From HLUCCA09 sp039822045 (lineage in GTDB: Bacteria; Pseudomonadota; Alphaproteobacteria; Rhodobacterales; Rhodobacteraceae): DNA of 64,000 nucleotides. Below are positions 8,553 through 17,358 of this stretch, in pieces. The stretch spans positions 101,520-165,519 of the forward strand of contig JBCBMY010000014.1 of the NCBI GenBank assembly GCA_039822045.1, given 5' to 3'. The translations under genes and the position numbers were made by a program. How positions within the stretch are numbered: the first letter of the stretch is position 1; each line of letters starts with the position of its first letter. The notes below the pieces were generated by a model that searched no databases, had not been told where the DNA came from, and saw only the letters and a list, made by a program, of their open reading frames with translations.

Positions 8553-10943
8553 ATGAAGGACGCAGAAGCCCGCCCCTTGTCGGAGCGGATCTCGGCGGAT
8601 ATGGACGCCGCCCGCGCCTTGGCTCATGCCGCACACCAGACCTGGACAACGGCCGAGACCGCCTTTGCCGGCGAGCAGGCTATTGCGCGGAAGCTTGGCG
8701 GGCAGGTCGATGGCGAGGTGGCCACGTTCGGCTTCTGGACGCCCGAGCTTTTGGATGCGCGGGTGCCCCAGGGCGACGTGTTCCTCGAGGTTCTCCGTCC
8801 GGCCGACCGGTTCGACCTCACCCGGGCGCGTCAGGTGGTGCGGTTCGAGCGGGCCTATCTGCCGGTCGTGCGGCAGGAGGCCCATACATTTGCCGCGGTG
8901 CGCGGAATGGTTGCCGGAACGCGGACGCAGGGCGGCGACTTTTATGCCCTCGTCTGGCGCGATGCCGAGGGCGCGTGGCACCGGATCCTCGACCCGCTGG
9001 CGGCCTCGCTGCCTTTTGGCGCCTTTGCGCCCGCGGAACTCTACGATCTGGAGGCGATGCAGGCCGCGCGGCGCGACCGCGCCTATTTCGAAGCGCTCGC
9101 CGATGACACGCCTCACAAGTTCCGCCCGGTCGCCAATATCCTGCAGATCCATGTGCCGACGGCCACGGCGGGAGGCACGCTCGCCTCGCTCACCCGCCAC
9201 TACGAACGGCTGGCCGAACGCGTGGATCAGGGCCTGCCCCTTGAGCCCGCCGACCAACTCTTTTTGGGCTACGATGCGGTCCAGCTTCTGCCGGTCGAGC
9301 CAACAACAGTCTATGAGACCGGCCCGGCCTTCTGGCAGGAGGATGCGGGCGACGAGCAGGGCGTAACCGCCACGCTTTATCGCCCCGACACGACGAACTG
9401 GGGCTATGACGTGGTGATCGCCGGCATGGCCGCCGTGAACCCGGTCCTTCTGGAAACCGGCCGACCCGACGAGCTGGCCGATTTCGCCGCGGTCCTGCAC
9501 AACTTCCCCACGCGACCCAAGCGGCTGATCTTCGACATCGTCTATGGCCATTCCGACAATCAGGGGCTCGATGCGCTGAACCGGCATTTCTTTGCCGGGC
9601 CAAACATGTACGGCCAGAACCTCGACTTTCAGAACCCGGCCGTGCGCGCGATCCTTCTGGAAATGCAGCGGCGCAAAGTGAATTTCGGGGCCGACGCCGT
9701 GCGCGTCGACGGCGCACAAGATTTCAAATGGTGGGACAGCGCCGCGCAGGAGCTGCGCCATGACGACGAGTATCTGCAGTCGATGTCGGACGTCGTGCAA
9801 GAGGTGGCCGGCACGCGCTATCGCCCGTGGTTCATCTTCGAGGACGGGCGCCCCTGGCCTGAAGAGGACTGGGAGCTGTCCTCGACCTATCGCGCCGTGA
9901 TCGAGGCCCAGCGCGACGACGATGTGTATCAGTGGGGCCCGCTCACCTTTGCCCACAACACGCCGTTTCTCTACACGTTCTGGCTGTCGAAGTTCTGGCG
10001 GATCCGCGAGATGCTGGAGGTCGGTGCCAACTGGATCTCGGGCACCTCGAACCACGATACATTGCGCCGCGGCACGCAGGTAAGCCCCAAGCTCAACATC
10101 AACACCCGCCTTGGCGAGACCAAGATGGAGATCCTCGACAAGGCCTACGACAACCCGGTCGTGCATATGCTGACCTACGCGGCGCTGCCGGGTGTGCCGA
10201 TGGATTTTCTGAACGCCGCCGCCCGCGCCTCGTGGGGCTTTATCCGCAATCAAGACGACCGCTATGGCGTGAAGGTGGTCGCCGAGGAGGCGATCAGCCT
10301 GAAATGGCAGGTCGACGAATATGCCTATTCCATCCCGGCCAATTTCCGGCGGCTGAAGGAGATGGGCTATGAGACGCGCGACCAGCTCGCGGTGTTCCTG
10401 GAGTTCCTCGAGGGGCTTGTGGAGGTGACGAGCTACGACCTCGACCAGATCGTCCGGCTCCTGAACCGCCCCGAGCCAAAGCTTGCCGGGCCCGAGATGT
10501 TCACCGTCCAGAACCTCAAGGAGATCGCGCGGGCCTGGATGGACGACATGCACGAATACTGCAACGTTTCGCATTCGCTGTCGTCGCTCGACCCGGATCA
10601 AGCGGGGTTCATGTTGCGGCTGAGAACCTTCCGGCGCGACCGGGTGTGGCTGCGGGACAATCACCGGGCGGGCGACTTTTTTGACTATCTGCGACCGCTC
10701 GAGGGGCGGACCGTGTTCACCTCGCTGCGCAACGGGCCGGAGGGCGAACAGGTATTTGCCGTGATGCACATGGAGGGCAAGGCGACGAGCGAGTTCGACC
10801 CCCTCACCCTGCCCGTTCCGGGGATCGAAGGCGCGGGGTGGCAGGTGGCGCTGCGCACCCCCGATATCGGCAGCGACTATCTCGGCGGCCCGATCACGCT
10901 GAAGGATTCGATGGGTCTCGTGTTCACCCGACAGCGCGGGTGA
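8553..10943 (+). CDS. Glucosylglycerol hydrolase-like glycoside hydrolase (GghA family)
   Basis: A 796-residue cytosolic protein. The segments VNPVLLETGRPDELADF, FDIVYGHSDNQGLDALN, GPNMYGQNLDFQNPAVRAIL, LEMQRRKVNFGADAVRVDGA and FIFEDGRPWPEEDWE closely resemble cyanobacterial glucosylglycerol hydrolase, a GH13-related enzyme that splits the compatible solute 2-O-alpha-glucosylglycerol into glucose and glycerol. GADAVRVDGAQDF is the probable nucleophile region. The ATG at 8553 has AGGGAG before it and follows glgB by 13 bases, so the two are co-transcribed. Identification rests on recalled family sequence; substrate not proven. No glucosylglycerol synthase is in the window. Confidence 0.7.
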   Translation: MKDAEARPLSERISADMDAARALAHAAHQTWTTAETAFAGEQAIARKLGGQVDGEVATFGFWTPELLDARVPQGDVFLEVLRPADRFDLTRARQVVRFERAYLPVVRQEAHTFAAVRGMVAGTRTQGGDFYALVWRDAEGAWHRILDPLAASLPFGAFAPAELYDLEAMQAARRDRAYFEALADDTPHKFRPVANILQIHVPTATAGGTLASLTRHYERLAERVDQGLPLEPADQLFLGYDAVQLLPVEPTTVYETGPAFWQEDAGDEQGVTATLYRPDTTNWGYDVVIAGMAAVNPVLLETGRPDELADFAAVLHNFPTRPKRLIFDIVYGHSDNQGLDALNRHFFAGPNMYGQNLDFQNPAVRAILLEMQRRKVNFGADAVRVDGAQDFKWWDSAAQELRHDDEYLQSMSDVVQEVAGTRYRPWFIFEDGRPWPEEDWELSSTYRAVIEAQRDDDVYQWGPLTFAHNTPFLYTFWLSKFWRIREMLEVGANWISGTSNHDTLRRGTQVSPKLNINTRLGETKMEILDKAYDNPVVHMLTYAALPGVPMDFLNAAARASWGFIRNQDDRYGVKVVAEEAISLKWQVDEYAYSIPANFRRLKEMGYETRDQLAVFLEFLEGLVEVTSYDLDQIVRLLNRPEPKLAGPEMFTVQNLKEIARAWMDDMHEYCNVSHSLSSLDPDQAGFMLRLRTFRRDRVWLRDNHRAGDFFDYLRPLEGRTVFTSLRNGPEGEQVFAVMHMEGKATSEFDPLTLPVPGIEGAGWQVALRTPDIGSDYLGGPITLKDSMGLVFTRQRG

Positions 10944-10948
10944 GCGGT

Positions 10949-10980
10949 TTCGGAGGGGGGCTGTCTGCCCGCCCCGAGAG
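10949..10980. terminator. GC-rich hairpin between convergent genes
   Basis: A run of Gs, a TGTCT loop and a C-rich arm lie between the ends of the glycosidase gene and cobS, followed on the plus strand by GAGAGTATTT. It is a plausible terminator for the glgB operon, but the arms are not perfectly matched. Confidence 0.35.
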
Positions 10981-10984
10981 TATT

Positions 10985-11767
10985 TCAGTCAAGATGATGG
11001 AGCGGGGCAGAAAGGGCGGCGGCGAGGCCCATAAGGACAGCCGCCTCAACGAGTTGTCCCGTGGCGCCAAGGACGTCGCCTGTTTGGCCGCCGACCGTCG
11101 CGCGGGCGTGCCAGGCGAGGAGGCCGGTGACGAGGGCGGCGAGGGCTGCCGCGGTCAGGGCCGGGGCGAAGCCGAGGGGCACAATGGGAACAAGCGCAAG
11201 AAGGGCCGCGACGACGGCGCGCGGAAGGCCGGGCCGCGAGGCGGATTGGCCAAGCCCGTCGGCGCGGGCCGGAGGTGTGATCTGCTGGAGGATGGCCATC
11301 GCGGCGCGGGAGAGGGCAAGGGCGCCGATGATCGCCCAGAAGAGCGGCGCATCGGCGCGGGCGGCCAGCGTCGCGAGGGCAGACCAGCGGAGCCCGGTGA
11401 CGGTGACGAGCGCGAGGGCGCCGTGGGCGCCGATCCGGCTGTCCCGCATGATTTGGAGCCGCCGCTCGGGCGGGCCGCCGGCCCCGGCAGCATCGGCATA
11501 GTCCGCAAGTCCGTCTTCGTGGAGGCCGCCGGTGGCGAGCATGACCGCTGCCAAGGCGAGGAGTGCGGCGGGCCAGGGTGGGAGGCCGAGCGCCATGGCT
11601 CCCGCCACGACCGCCCACGCCAGGGCTCCCAAGCAGGCGCCGACCACCGGGTAGGCCCAACTGGCGGCGGAGAGCGGGGGCACCGGCTCGGCAAGGGGCG
11701 GGCCCGCTGGCACGCGCGTCAGCAGCAGTGCCGCGAGCCGCAGTTCTGCCAGCCGGAGGCGGATCAT
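10985..11767 (-). CDS. cobS: Adenosylcobinamide-GDP ribazoletransferase (cobalamin synthase)
   Basis: A 260-residue polytopic membrane enzyme (CobS, also called CobV) that joins adenosylcobinamide-GDP to alpha-ribazole, the last ring-to-tail step of cobalamin synthesis. Family features include LLTRVPAG near the start, ATGGLHEDGLADYADA, a metal-binding acidic motif, RRLQIMRDSRIGAHG and VGGQTGDVLGATGQL. About six hydrophobic segments are visible. Its ATG overlaps the cobT stop as ATGA, so it is the last gene of a cobU-cobT-cobS operon. Confidence 0.95.
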   Translation of the reverse strand: MIRLRLAELRLAALLLTRVPAGPPLAEPVPPLSAASWAYPVVGACLGALAWAVVAGAMALGLPPWPAALLALAAVMLATGGLHEDGLADYADAAGAGGPPERRLQIMRDSRIGAHGALALVTVTGLRWSALATLAARADAPLFWAIIGALALSRAAMAILQQITPPARADGLGQSASRPGLPRAVVAALLALVPIVPLGFAPALTAAALAALVTGLLAWHARATVGGQTGDVLGATGQLVEAAVLMGLAAALSAPLHHLD

Positions 11768-12783
11768 CCGTCGGCGACCCCAGCCTCGGCGAACGTCGCC
11801 ATCCCGTTGTGACACGCCAGGGCGGCTTGCACGAGGCCGAGCGCCAGGGCCGCGCCTGAGCCTTCGCCAAGGCGGAGGCCCAGATCCACAAGGCCCGTCT
11901 TGCCGAGCGCGGTGAGGAGGCGGGCATGGCCGGGCTCGGCACTCATATGCCCGACGATGCAGTGGTCGAGCGCGTCGGGCTGGGCCGCGGCCAGCGGTGC
12001 CGCCGCGGCGGTGCAGATGAACCCGTCGAGGACGACGGGAATGCCGCGGAGCCGCGCCTCCAGCACGGCACCCGCGATCGCCGCCTGCTCGCGCCCGCCG
12101 AGGGCCGCAAGGATTGCGAGTGGTGTAAGCCCGGCATGGCGGGCCGTGGCCCTTGCCACAACCTCGGCCTTGCGGGCAATGCCGCCGGCGTCCGACCCGG
12201 TGCCGGGGCCCACCCAATCCGTCGCAGGACCACCGAAGAGGGCGCAGGCGAGGGCCGAGGCCACCGTGGTGTTGCCGATGCCCATCTCGCCGAGGGCCAG
12301 CAGGTCGGCGCCCGGGCGGATCGCCGCCGCGCCGGCCTGCATCGCCGCCAAGGTTTCGTCCGCACCCATTGCAGGGCCTTCGGTGAAGTCGGCGGTCGGG
12401 CGGTCGAGCTCCAGCGGCACCACGTCGAGCGCCGCGCCAGCCCATTTGCAGAGCTGGTTGATCGCGGCACCCCCCGCGGCGAAGTTCGCCACCATCTGCG
12501 CTGTCACCGCCGCCGGAAACGGGCTGACGCCCTGGGCCGTGACGCCGTGGTTGCCCGCGAAAACGAGCATCAGGGCGTTTTCAACGCGGGGCCTTGGCGT
12601 GCCCTGCCAACCAGCCAACCAGACGGCGACATCTTCGAGCTGGCCAAGGGCGCCCGGGGGCTTCGTCAGGGTATCTTGGCGGGCGCGGGCGTCGGCTCGG
12701 GCCGTGTCATCGGCCGTGGGCAGGGCGGCCAGAACGGCCGCGATATCGTCGAGCTGGGTTGCGTCAGAGATCGATGTCGGCAC
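11764..12783 (-). CDS. cobT: Nicotinate-nucleotide--dimethylbenzimidazole phosphoribosyltransferase
   Basis: A 339-residue enzyme making alpha-ribazole-5'-phosphate from dimethylbenzimidazole and nicotinate mononucleotide, the lower ligand for cobalamin. Family signatures are LTKPPGALGQLEDVAVWLAG, VFAGNHGVTAQGVSPFP, LALGEMGIGNTTVASAL and the C-terminal LRLGEGSGAALAL holding the catalytic glutamate. Start is a GTG at 12783 that overlaps the end of cobU by 20 bases; it gives a normal N-terminus, while the Shine-Dalgarno is weak, suggesting coupling to cobU translation. Confidence 0.95.
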   Translation of the reverse strand: MPTSISDATQLDDIAAVLAALPTADDTARADARARQDTLTKPPGALGQLEDVAVWLAGWQGTPRPRVENALMLVFAGNHGVTAQGVSPFPAAVTAQMVANFAAGGAAINQLCKWAGAALDVVPLELDRPTADFTEGPAMGADETLAAMQAGAAAIRPGADLLALGEMGIGNTTVASALACALFGGPATDWVGPGTGSDAGGIARKAEVVARATARHAGLTPLAILAALGGREQAAIAGAVLEARLRGIPVVLDGFICTAAAAPLAAAQPDALDHCIVGHMSAEPGHARLLTALGKTGLVDLGLRLGEGSGAALALGLVQAALACHNGMATFAEAGVADG

Positions 12784-13291
12784 CGGGTTTCACCTGCAAA
12801 GGATGGCCCGCAACGGAGAGATAAACCCGGTCGCAGCGGGCGGCGACGGTTTGGTTCAGCCGGCCCGCCTCATCGCGGAACCGGCGGGCGAGCTTGTTTT
12901 CGGGGACGATCCCGGCCCCCACTTCATTGGTGACAAGGACGACAGGCGCGGACTGCGCAGCTACGGCCTCGGCCAGACGCGGGCCCTCGCGGGCCGGGTC
13001 GCGTCCGGCATGGAGAAGGTTCGACAGCCAAAGCGTCAGGCAATCGACAAGGCGGGCCGGCCCGCCATCGGTGTCGGCAAGGGCGTCCGACAGGTCGAGC
13101 GGCACCTCGCGGGTCTGCCAGGCGGCGCCCCGGCTTTCGCGGTGTGCGGCAATCCGTGCGGCCATCTCGCCATCCAGCGCTTCGGCCGTTGCGATATAGA
13201 TCGGGCACGGCGACAGTCGCAGCGCCAGCCCTTCGGCCAACGTGCTCTTGCCCGATCGGGCACCGCCGGTGACAAGTATCGACACTCCCAT
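12764..13291 (-). CDS. cobU: Adenosylcobinamide kinase / adenosylcobinamide-phosphate guanylyltransferase
   Basis: A 175-residue bifunctional enzyme (CobU, also CobP) that phosphorylates adenosylcobinamide and then adds GMP. The P-loop GGARSGKS is at residues 9-16; the downstream VTNEVGAGIVPENKLARRFRD and NQTVAARCDRVYL are family signatures. ATG at 13291. It heads a leftward operon with cobT and cobS and is divergent from bluE, with only 43 bases between the start codons and no cobalamin riboswitch in that gap. Confidence 0.95.
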   Translation of the reverse strand: MGVSILVTGGARSGKSTLAEGLALRLSPCPIYIATAEALDGEMAARIAAHRESRGAAWQTREVPLDLSDALADTDGGPARLVDCLTLWLSNLLHAGRDPAREGPRLAEAVAAQSAPVVLVTNEVGAGIVPENKLARRFRDEAGRLNQTVAARCDRVYLSVAGHPLQVKPGADIDL

Positions 13292-13334
13292 AGCGGCGTG
13301 ACAGAGCAAAACCCGACAGGAAAGGGAAGACCCC

Positions 13335-14165
13335 GTGGACGGCACGCGCGCCCAGCAGGAGACGAACGCTCGGACGGCCCGGGTGGCTGGCCATTTCGGC
13401 GAGTTCCTCCAGGGCCGTTTCGGAGCCGACGTGGCGCTCGTGACCCTGCCCTGCCAGGCCCTCGCCATGCAGGCGCACGTTGCCCCGGGGGCGTTGTCGG
13501 TGGCAGGTCATTCCGCCGTGTCGGACGCGCGCGCTCGCGTGCTCTTTGAGGCGCTTGGCACAGTGCCGCGCGGCCGCTTCTGCGTGTCCGGGCCGCTGCC
13601 GCCCGGGGGTGGGGCGGGCGCGTCCACGGCGGGGCTCGTCGCGCTGGCGCGTGCGGCAGGGTGTGACGCCAGCCCGGACGCGCTGGCGCAAGCCTGCCTG
13701 GCGGCGGAGGGCGCTGTGGACCCGGTCATGCTGGCGCGCCCCGGCGCCGTGCTTTGGGCGCCGCGCCGAGCTACGGTCCTGCGCCGATTGCCCGTGCCGC
13801 CACCCTTTGCCGTTCTGGGCGGCTTCTGGGGGCCGGGGGAAGCGACCGACCCGAATGATACGGACTTTCCCGACATCAGCGATCTGGTGGGCGCTTGGGC
13901 GACGGCGGCAGGACAGCGAGATCGCGCAACTCTGGCGCGCCTGGCCTCTCTCTCGGCCGAGCGGACGACGGCCCTGCGGGGGCCCAAGGGCGATCCGACG
14001 GCGGAGCTGGCACGATCCCTCGGCGCCCTTGGTCATGTGCGCGCCCACACGGGGTCGGCGCGCGCTCTTCTCTTTGCGCCCGGCGGCGTGCCCGATGGCG
14101 CGGCCGAGACGCTCTTGGCCGCAGGGTTCCGCGACATCGTGCGGTTCACCGGGCCGCGCGCGTGA
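13335..14165 (+). CDS. bluE: L-threonine kinase (BluE/PduX type, GHMP superfamily)
   Basis: A 276-residue GHMP-fold kinase converting L-threonine to O-phospho-threonine, the precursor of the (R)-1-aminopropan-2-ol phosphate linker of cobalamin. The N-terminal AGHFGEFLQGRFG and the GHMP ATP loop PPGGGAGASTAGL (about 89-101) identify it; C-terminal RAHTGSARALLF fits the family. Start is GTG at 13335 after GGGAAGA. It is coupled to cbiB by a GTGA overlap and, with cobD, forms the linker branch of the pathway. Confidence 0.85.
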   Translation: MDGTRAQQETNARTARVAGHFGEFLQGRFGADVALVTLPCQALAMQAHVAPGALSVAGHSAVSDARARVLFEALGTVPRGRFCVSGPLPPGGGAGASTAGLVALARAAGCDASPDALAQACLAAEGAVDPVMLARPGAVLWAPRRATVLRRLPVPPPFAVLGGFWGPGEATDPNDTDFPDISDLVGAWATAAGQRDRATLARLASLSAERTTALRGPKGDPTAELARSLGALGHVRAHTGSARALLFAPGGVPDGAAETLLAAGFRDIVRFTGPRA

Positions 14166-15109
14166 GTTGGATCGCGCTGCACGCGCTGTCGATGCTCGTG
14201 GCGCTCGGCATCGACGCGCTGATCGGCTGGCCGGACGCGCTGTTCCGCCGGATCGGGCATCCGGTCACGTGGATTGGCGCTCTTATTCAATGGCTTGAGG
14301 ATCGCCTGCACAGGACGGACGCCGAGCGGGCACGACGCGCCGGCACCCTGACCGTCGCAGCCTCTCTCGGCGTGACGCTGGCCTTGGCGCTCTTGATCGC
14401 GCTCTTGCTGCCCTCCGGACCAGTGGGCGCGATCCTGGCAGGGCTGTGCGCGTGGCCCCTGGTGGCAGCCCGCTCGCTCGACGCCCACGTCTCAGCCGTC
14501 GCGCGGCCCCTTGCGGCAGGCGACACGGCGGGCGCGCGCCAGGCCGTGTCGATGATCGTCGGGCGCGACCCGGCCCGGCTGGATCGGTCGGGCATCGCGC
14601 GCGCCGCGCTCGAGAGCCTGGCGGAGAACGCGTCGGACGGGGTGGTGGCGCCGCTCTTCTGGGGCGTGATCGCGGGGCTGCCGGGCATTGCCCTCTACAA
14701 AACCATCAATACGCTCGACTCCATGATCGGGCATCGGACCGTGCGACATCTCCATTTCGGCCGGGCCGCGGCGCGGCTCGACGATGCTGTGAACTGGGCG
14801 CCCGCGCGCCTGACGGCCGGTCTGTTGGCCCTGACAGCACCGCGTCCGTACCGGGCTGCGGCAGTCGCGCTGCGCGACGCGCGTGCCCACCGGTCTCCGA
14901 ACGCCGGCTGGCCAGAGGCGGCGATGGCCGGCGGCCTGGGCGTTCGCCTGTCCGGGCCGCGGATCTATGCCGACACGATCGCCGACGAGCCGTGGCTCAA
15001 TGCGGGCGCGCCCGACCCCGAGCCGCCGGACCTGGCGCGCGGGCTGTCGCATTACCGGCGTGCCATGGCGCTGATGGCGGCTCTGCTGGCCGCACTGGCG
15101 TTCGTGTGA
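14162..15109 (+). CDS. cbiB: Adenosylcobinamide-phosphate synthase
   Basis: A 315-residue membrane enzyme (CbiB, or CobD in the aerobic nomenclature) that attaches aminopropanol phosphate to adenosylcobyric acid. The family motifs ALGIDALIGWPDALFRRIGHP, LESLAENASDGVVAPLFW, YKTINTLDSMIGHR and SPNAGWPEAAMAGGLGVRL are all present. Four to five hydrophobic segments. GTG start at 14162 overlaps the bluE stop (GTGA). The upstream in-frame extension belongs to bluE's frame and is not coding. Confidence 0.95.
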   Translation: MSWIALHALSMLVALGIDALIGWPDALFRRIGHPVTWIGALIQWLEDRLHRTDAERARRAGTLTVAASLGVTLALALLIALLLPSGPVGAILAGLCAWPLVAARSLDAHVSAVARPLAAGDTAGARQAVSMIVGRDPARLDRSGIARAALESLAENASDGVVAPLFWGVIAGLPGIALYKTINTLDSMIGHRTVRHLHFGRAAARLDDAVNWAPARLTAGLLALTAPRPYRAAAVALRDARAHRSPNAGWPEAAMAGGLGVRLSGPRIYADTIADEPWLNAGAPDPEPPDLARGLSHYRRAMALMAALLAALAFV

Positions 15110-15137
15110 GAGGGGATTGAAACGAGATGGACCAGCC

Positions 15138-16106
15138 ATGCTGACCCATGGCGGCAACGTGGATGCCGCGATCGCGCTCTATGGGGGAGACGCGGACCAG
15201 TGGATCGACCTGTCGACCGGGATCAACCCCGTCCCCTACCCCGTGCCCAACCTGGCACCCGAGGCGTGGACGCGCCTGCCCACCCGAACGGCGCTGGCCG
15301 AGCTGGCCCATGAGGCCGCGCGCGCCTATGGAACCGTCGCGCCCGTCGTGCCGCTTGCCGGAGCGAGCCAGGCGATTTCGCTGGCGCCGCTCCTGCGCAA
15401 GCCCGGTCGGGCGCGGATTCTTGGACCAACCTACAACGAACACGCCGCGGCCCTCGCCGCCGCCGGATGGCGGGTCAAGCAGGTCGGCAAGCTGAAGGCG
15501 CTTGAGGGCGCCGATCTGGCCGTTGTGGTCAACCCCGACAACCCGACGGGGCGGCAGATCGCGCCGGAGCGCTTGGTGAAGCTCGCCGGAAAGGTGCGGC
15601 TTTTGGTGGTGGATGAAAGCTTTGCCGACCCCCATCCGGAACTGTCACTCGCTCCGCTGATCGGCCCGGCAACCGAGGGCATCGTGCTGCAACGGAGTTT
15701 CGGCAAGATCTATGGCCTGGCCGGGATGCGCCTGGGTTTTGCGATCTCGGGTGTCGACATCGCCGAGCGGCTGGCCGCCCGATGCGGGCCGTGGCCCGTC
15801 TCCGGCCCGGCGGTCGAAATCGGGCGGCTGGCGCTTGGCGATGCGGAATGGCTGGCCGCAACGGTCGCGCGGCTGAAGGCCGACATGGCGCGGCTCGACG
15901 GGTTGGCCGAGGCCGCCGGCTGGGCGAAGGTCGGCGGCACCGCCCTCTTCGCAACCTATGCGGTGGGCGATGCGGACGCCGCGCAGGTCCGCCTTGCCCG
16001 CGCCAACATCTGGAGCCGTGTGTTCGACCACACGCCCGGCTGGCTGCGCCTCGGCCTGCCGGCGCCGGGCACGCCCTTCGACCGGCTGCGTGACGCCCTG
16101 TCCTGA
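15138..16106 (+). CDS. cobD: Threonine-phosphate decarboxylase
   Basis: A 322-residue PLP enzyme (CobD in Salmonella, CobC in Pseudomonas naming) that decarboxylates threonine phosphate to aminopropanol phosphate. Visible are IDLSTGINPVPYP, NPDNPTGRQ (130s), VVDESFAD (158-164) and the PLP lysine Lys190 in SFGKIYGLAGMRLG. The ATG at 15138 was preferred to a TTG at 15117 because family members begin at the MLxHGG block and GAGATGG precedes it. Follows cbiB by 28 bases. Confidence 0.92.
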   Translation: MLTHGGNVDAAIALYGGDADQWIDLSTGINPVPYPVPNLAPEAWTRLPTRTALAELAHEAARAYGTVAPVVPLAGASQAISLAPLLRKPGRARILGPTYNEHAAALAAAGWRVKQVGKLKALEGADLAVVVNPDNPTGRQIAPERLVKLAGKVRLLVVDESFADPHPELSLAPLIGPATEGIVLQRSFGKIYGLAGMRLGFAISGVDIAERLAARCGPWPVSGPAVEIGRLALGDAEWLAATVARLKADMARLDGLAEAAGWAKVGGTALFATYAVGDADAAQVRLARANIWSRVFDHTPGWLRLGLPAPGTPFDRLRDALS

Positions 16107-16236
16107 CGCAATCGCCGCGCACGGCGGCGCGGCGCGCGGACGCTGCCTTGGCTATGGTGCGCCCCTTGCGTCGCACGCTTCCCGGCGCCGCCCCGCCATG
16201 CTAACCGACCCCCAAACCTCAGGAGGCCGGCCGCCC

Positions 16237-17358
16237 ATGACCGACGCGCGCCCCGACGCATCCCGGGACGGCCAAGTCGCCGGGCCACCCTTCCGCTGGG
16301 CGATCCTTGGCACCGGCCCCGTCTCGCGCAAATTCGCCCATGGGCTCCGGGCCTGCCGCCCGCCGGCGCGGCTCCATGCGGTGGTTTCGCGGACCGAGGC
16401 CACGGCCGCTGCCTTTGCCGAGAGCTTTGGCGCGCCCCACGCCGTGACATCGATCGGCGCGGCAGCCGAGAGCGGGGCCGAGGCCCTCTATATTGCGTCT
16501 CCCGCCCACCTCCATGAGGCCCACGCGACCGAGGCTCTGGCGGCGGGATTGCCCGTTCTTGTGGAAAAACCACTTGCCGACAGCGCGGCCGCGGCCGAGC
16601 GCCTCGTGGCGGCGGCCCGCGCGTCGCACCTGTTCGCGGCCGAGGCGGTCTGGACGCGGTACCTGCCGGTCATTCGCGCCGTCGTCAGCCACCTCCCCGA
16701 GATCGGGCTGCCAACAGCGTTTGAGGCCTGCTTTGCCGTCGCGACGCAGCATCAGCCCGGGGCGCCGCTCTTCGACCCGGCCAAGGGCGGCGGCGCCCTC
16801 CTCCACCGCGGGCTCTATCCGGTGTCGCTGGCGCGCGCCTTTCTCGGCCCGGTCGCCCGCATCGAGGCCGCCGGCCGGATCGGCACGACCGGCGTGGATG
16901 AAGAGGCGCATCTGCTACTGACCCACGAGAACGGCGCGGTGAGCCGGTTGCGCGCCTCGCTCGTGGCCGGCGGGCGCAACGGGGCAACGCTTTCGGGCGA
17001 ACGCGCGATGATCGAGATCGCACCACCGATCTGGCGCCCTGCCTCGGCCGTGCTGCGCCGCACCCGGCCGACGCCAGCGATGGCCACGGGGGGCGGACGG
17101 ACCGAAGCGCTGCGGGAAAGCGCGATGGGCCAGCGCCTGTCGGCCGGGCTGCTCAGGCCTCTGCGGGATCGGCTGTCGCCCCCTCAACGGCTCGGCGGCG
17201 CCTATCGCGGCAACGGCTATACCCATGAGGCCGAGGCCGCTGCCGCCGCGATCGCAGCCGGCCGGGCTGAGGCCGCCGAGATGCCGCTGGCCGAAAGCAT
17301 CGAGGTTCTGGCGGTGATCGACGAGGCGCGTGCCCGGATCGCCGGAGCCGCCCCATGA
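16237..17358 (+). CDS. Gfo/Idh/MocA family NAD(P)-dependent oxidoreductase
   Basis: A 373-residue oxidoreductase. The Rossmann signature AILGTGPVSRKFAHGL is near residues 25-40 and the nucleotide/catalytic EKPLA lysine motif (VLVEKPLADSAAAAE) near 108-122. The C-terminal domain carries a GGGALLHRGLYPVSLARAFLGP segment typical of GFO/IDH/MocA C-terminal sheets. Start ATG at 16237 with AGGAGG ten bases upstream. Substrate unknown; the family oxidises or reduces sugars, inositols and dihydrodiols. It overlaps the next gene as ATGA. Confidence 0.8.
   Translation: MTDARPDASRDGQVAGPPFRWAILGTGPVSRKFAHGLRACRPPARLHAVVSRTEATAAAFAESFGAPHAVTSIGAAAESGAEALYIASPAHLHEAHATEALAAGLPVLVEKPLADSAAAAERLVAAARASHLFAAEAVWTRYLPVIRAVVSHLPEIGLPTAFEACFAVATQHQPGAPLFDPAKGGGALLHRGLYPVSLARAFLGPVARIEAAGRIGTTGVDEEAHLLLTHENGAVSRLRASLVAGGRNGATLSGERAMIEIAPPIWRPASAVLRRTRPTPAMATGGGRTEALRESAMGQRLSAGLLRPLRDRLSPPQRLGGAYRGNGYTHEAEAAAAAIAAGRAEAAEMPLAESIEVLAVIDEARARIAGAAP

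Noticed and set aside
13292..13334. Cobalamin riboswitch between cobU and bluE
   Set aside because: Only 43 bases, and no B12-box-like sequence was seen.
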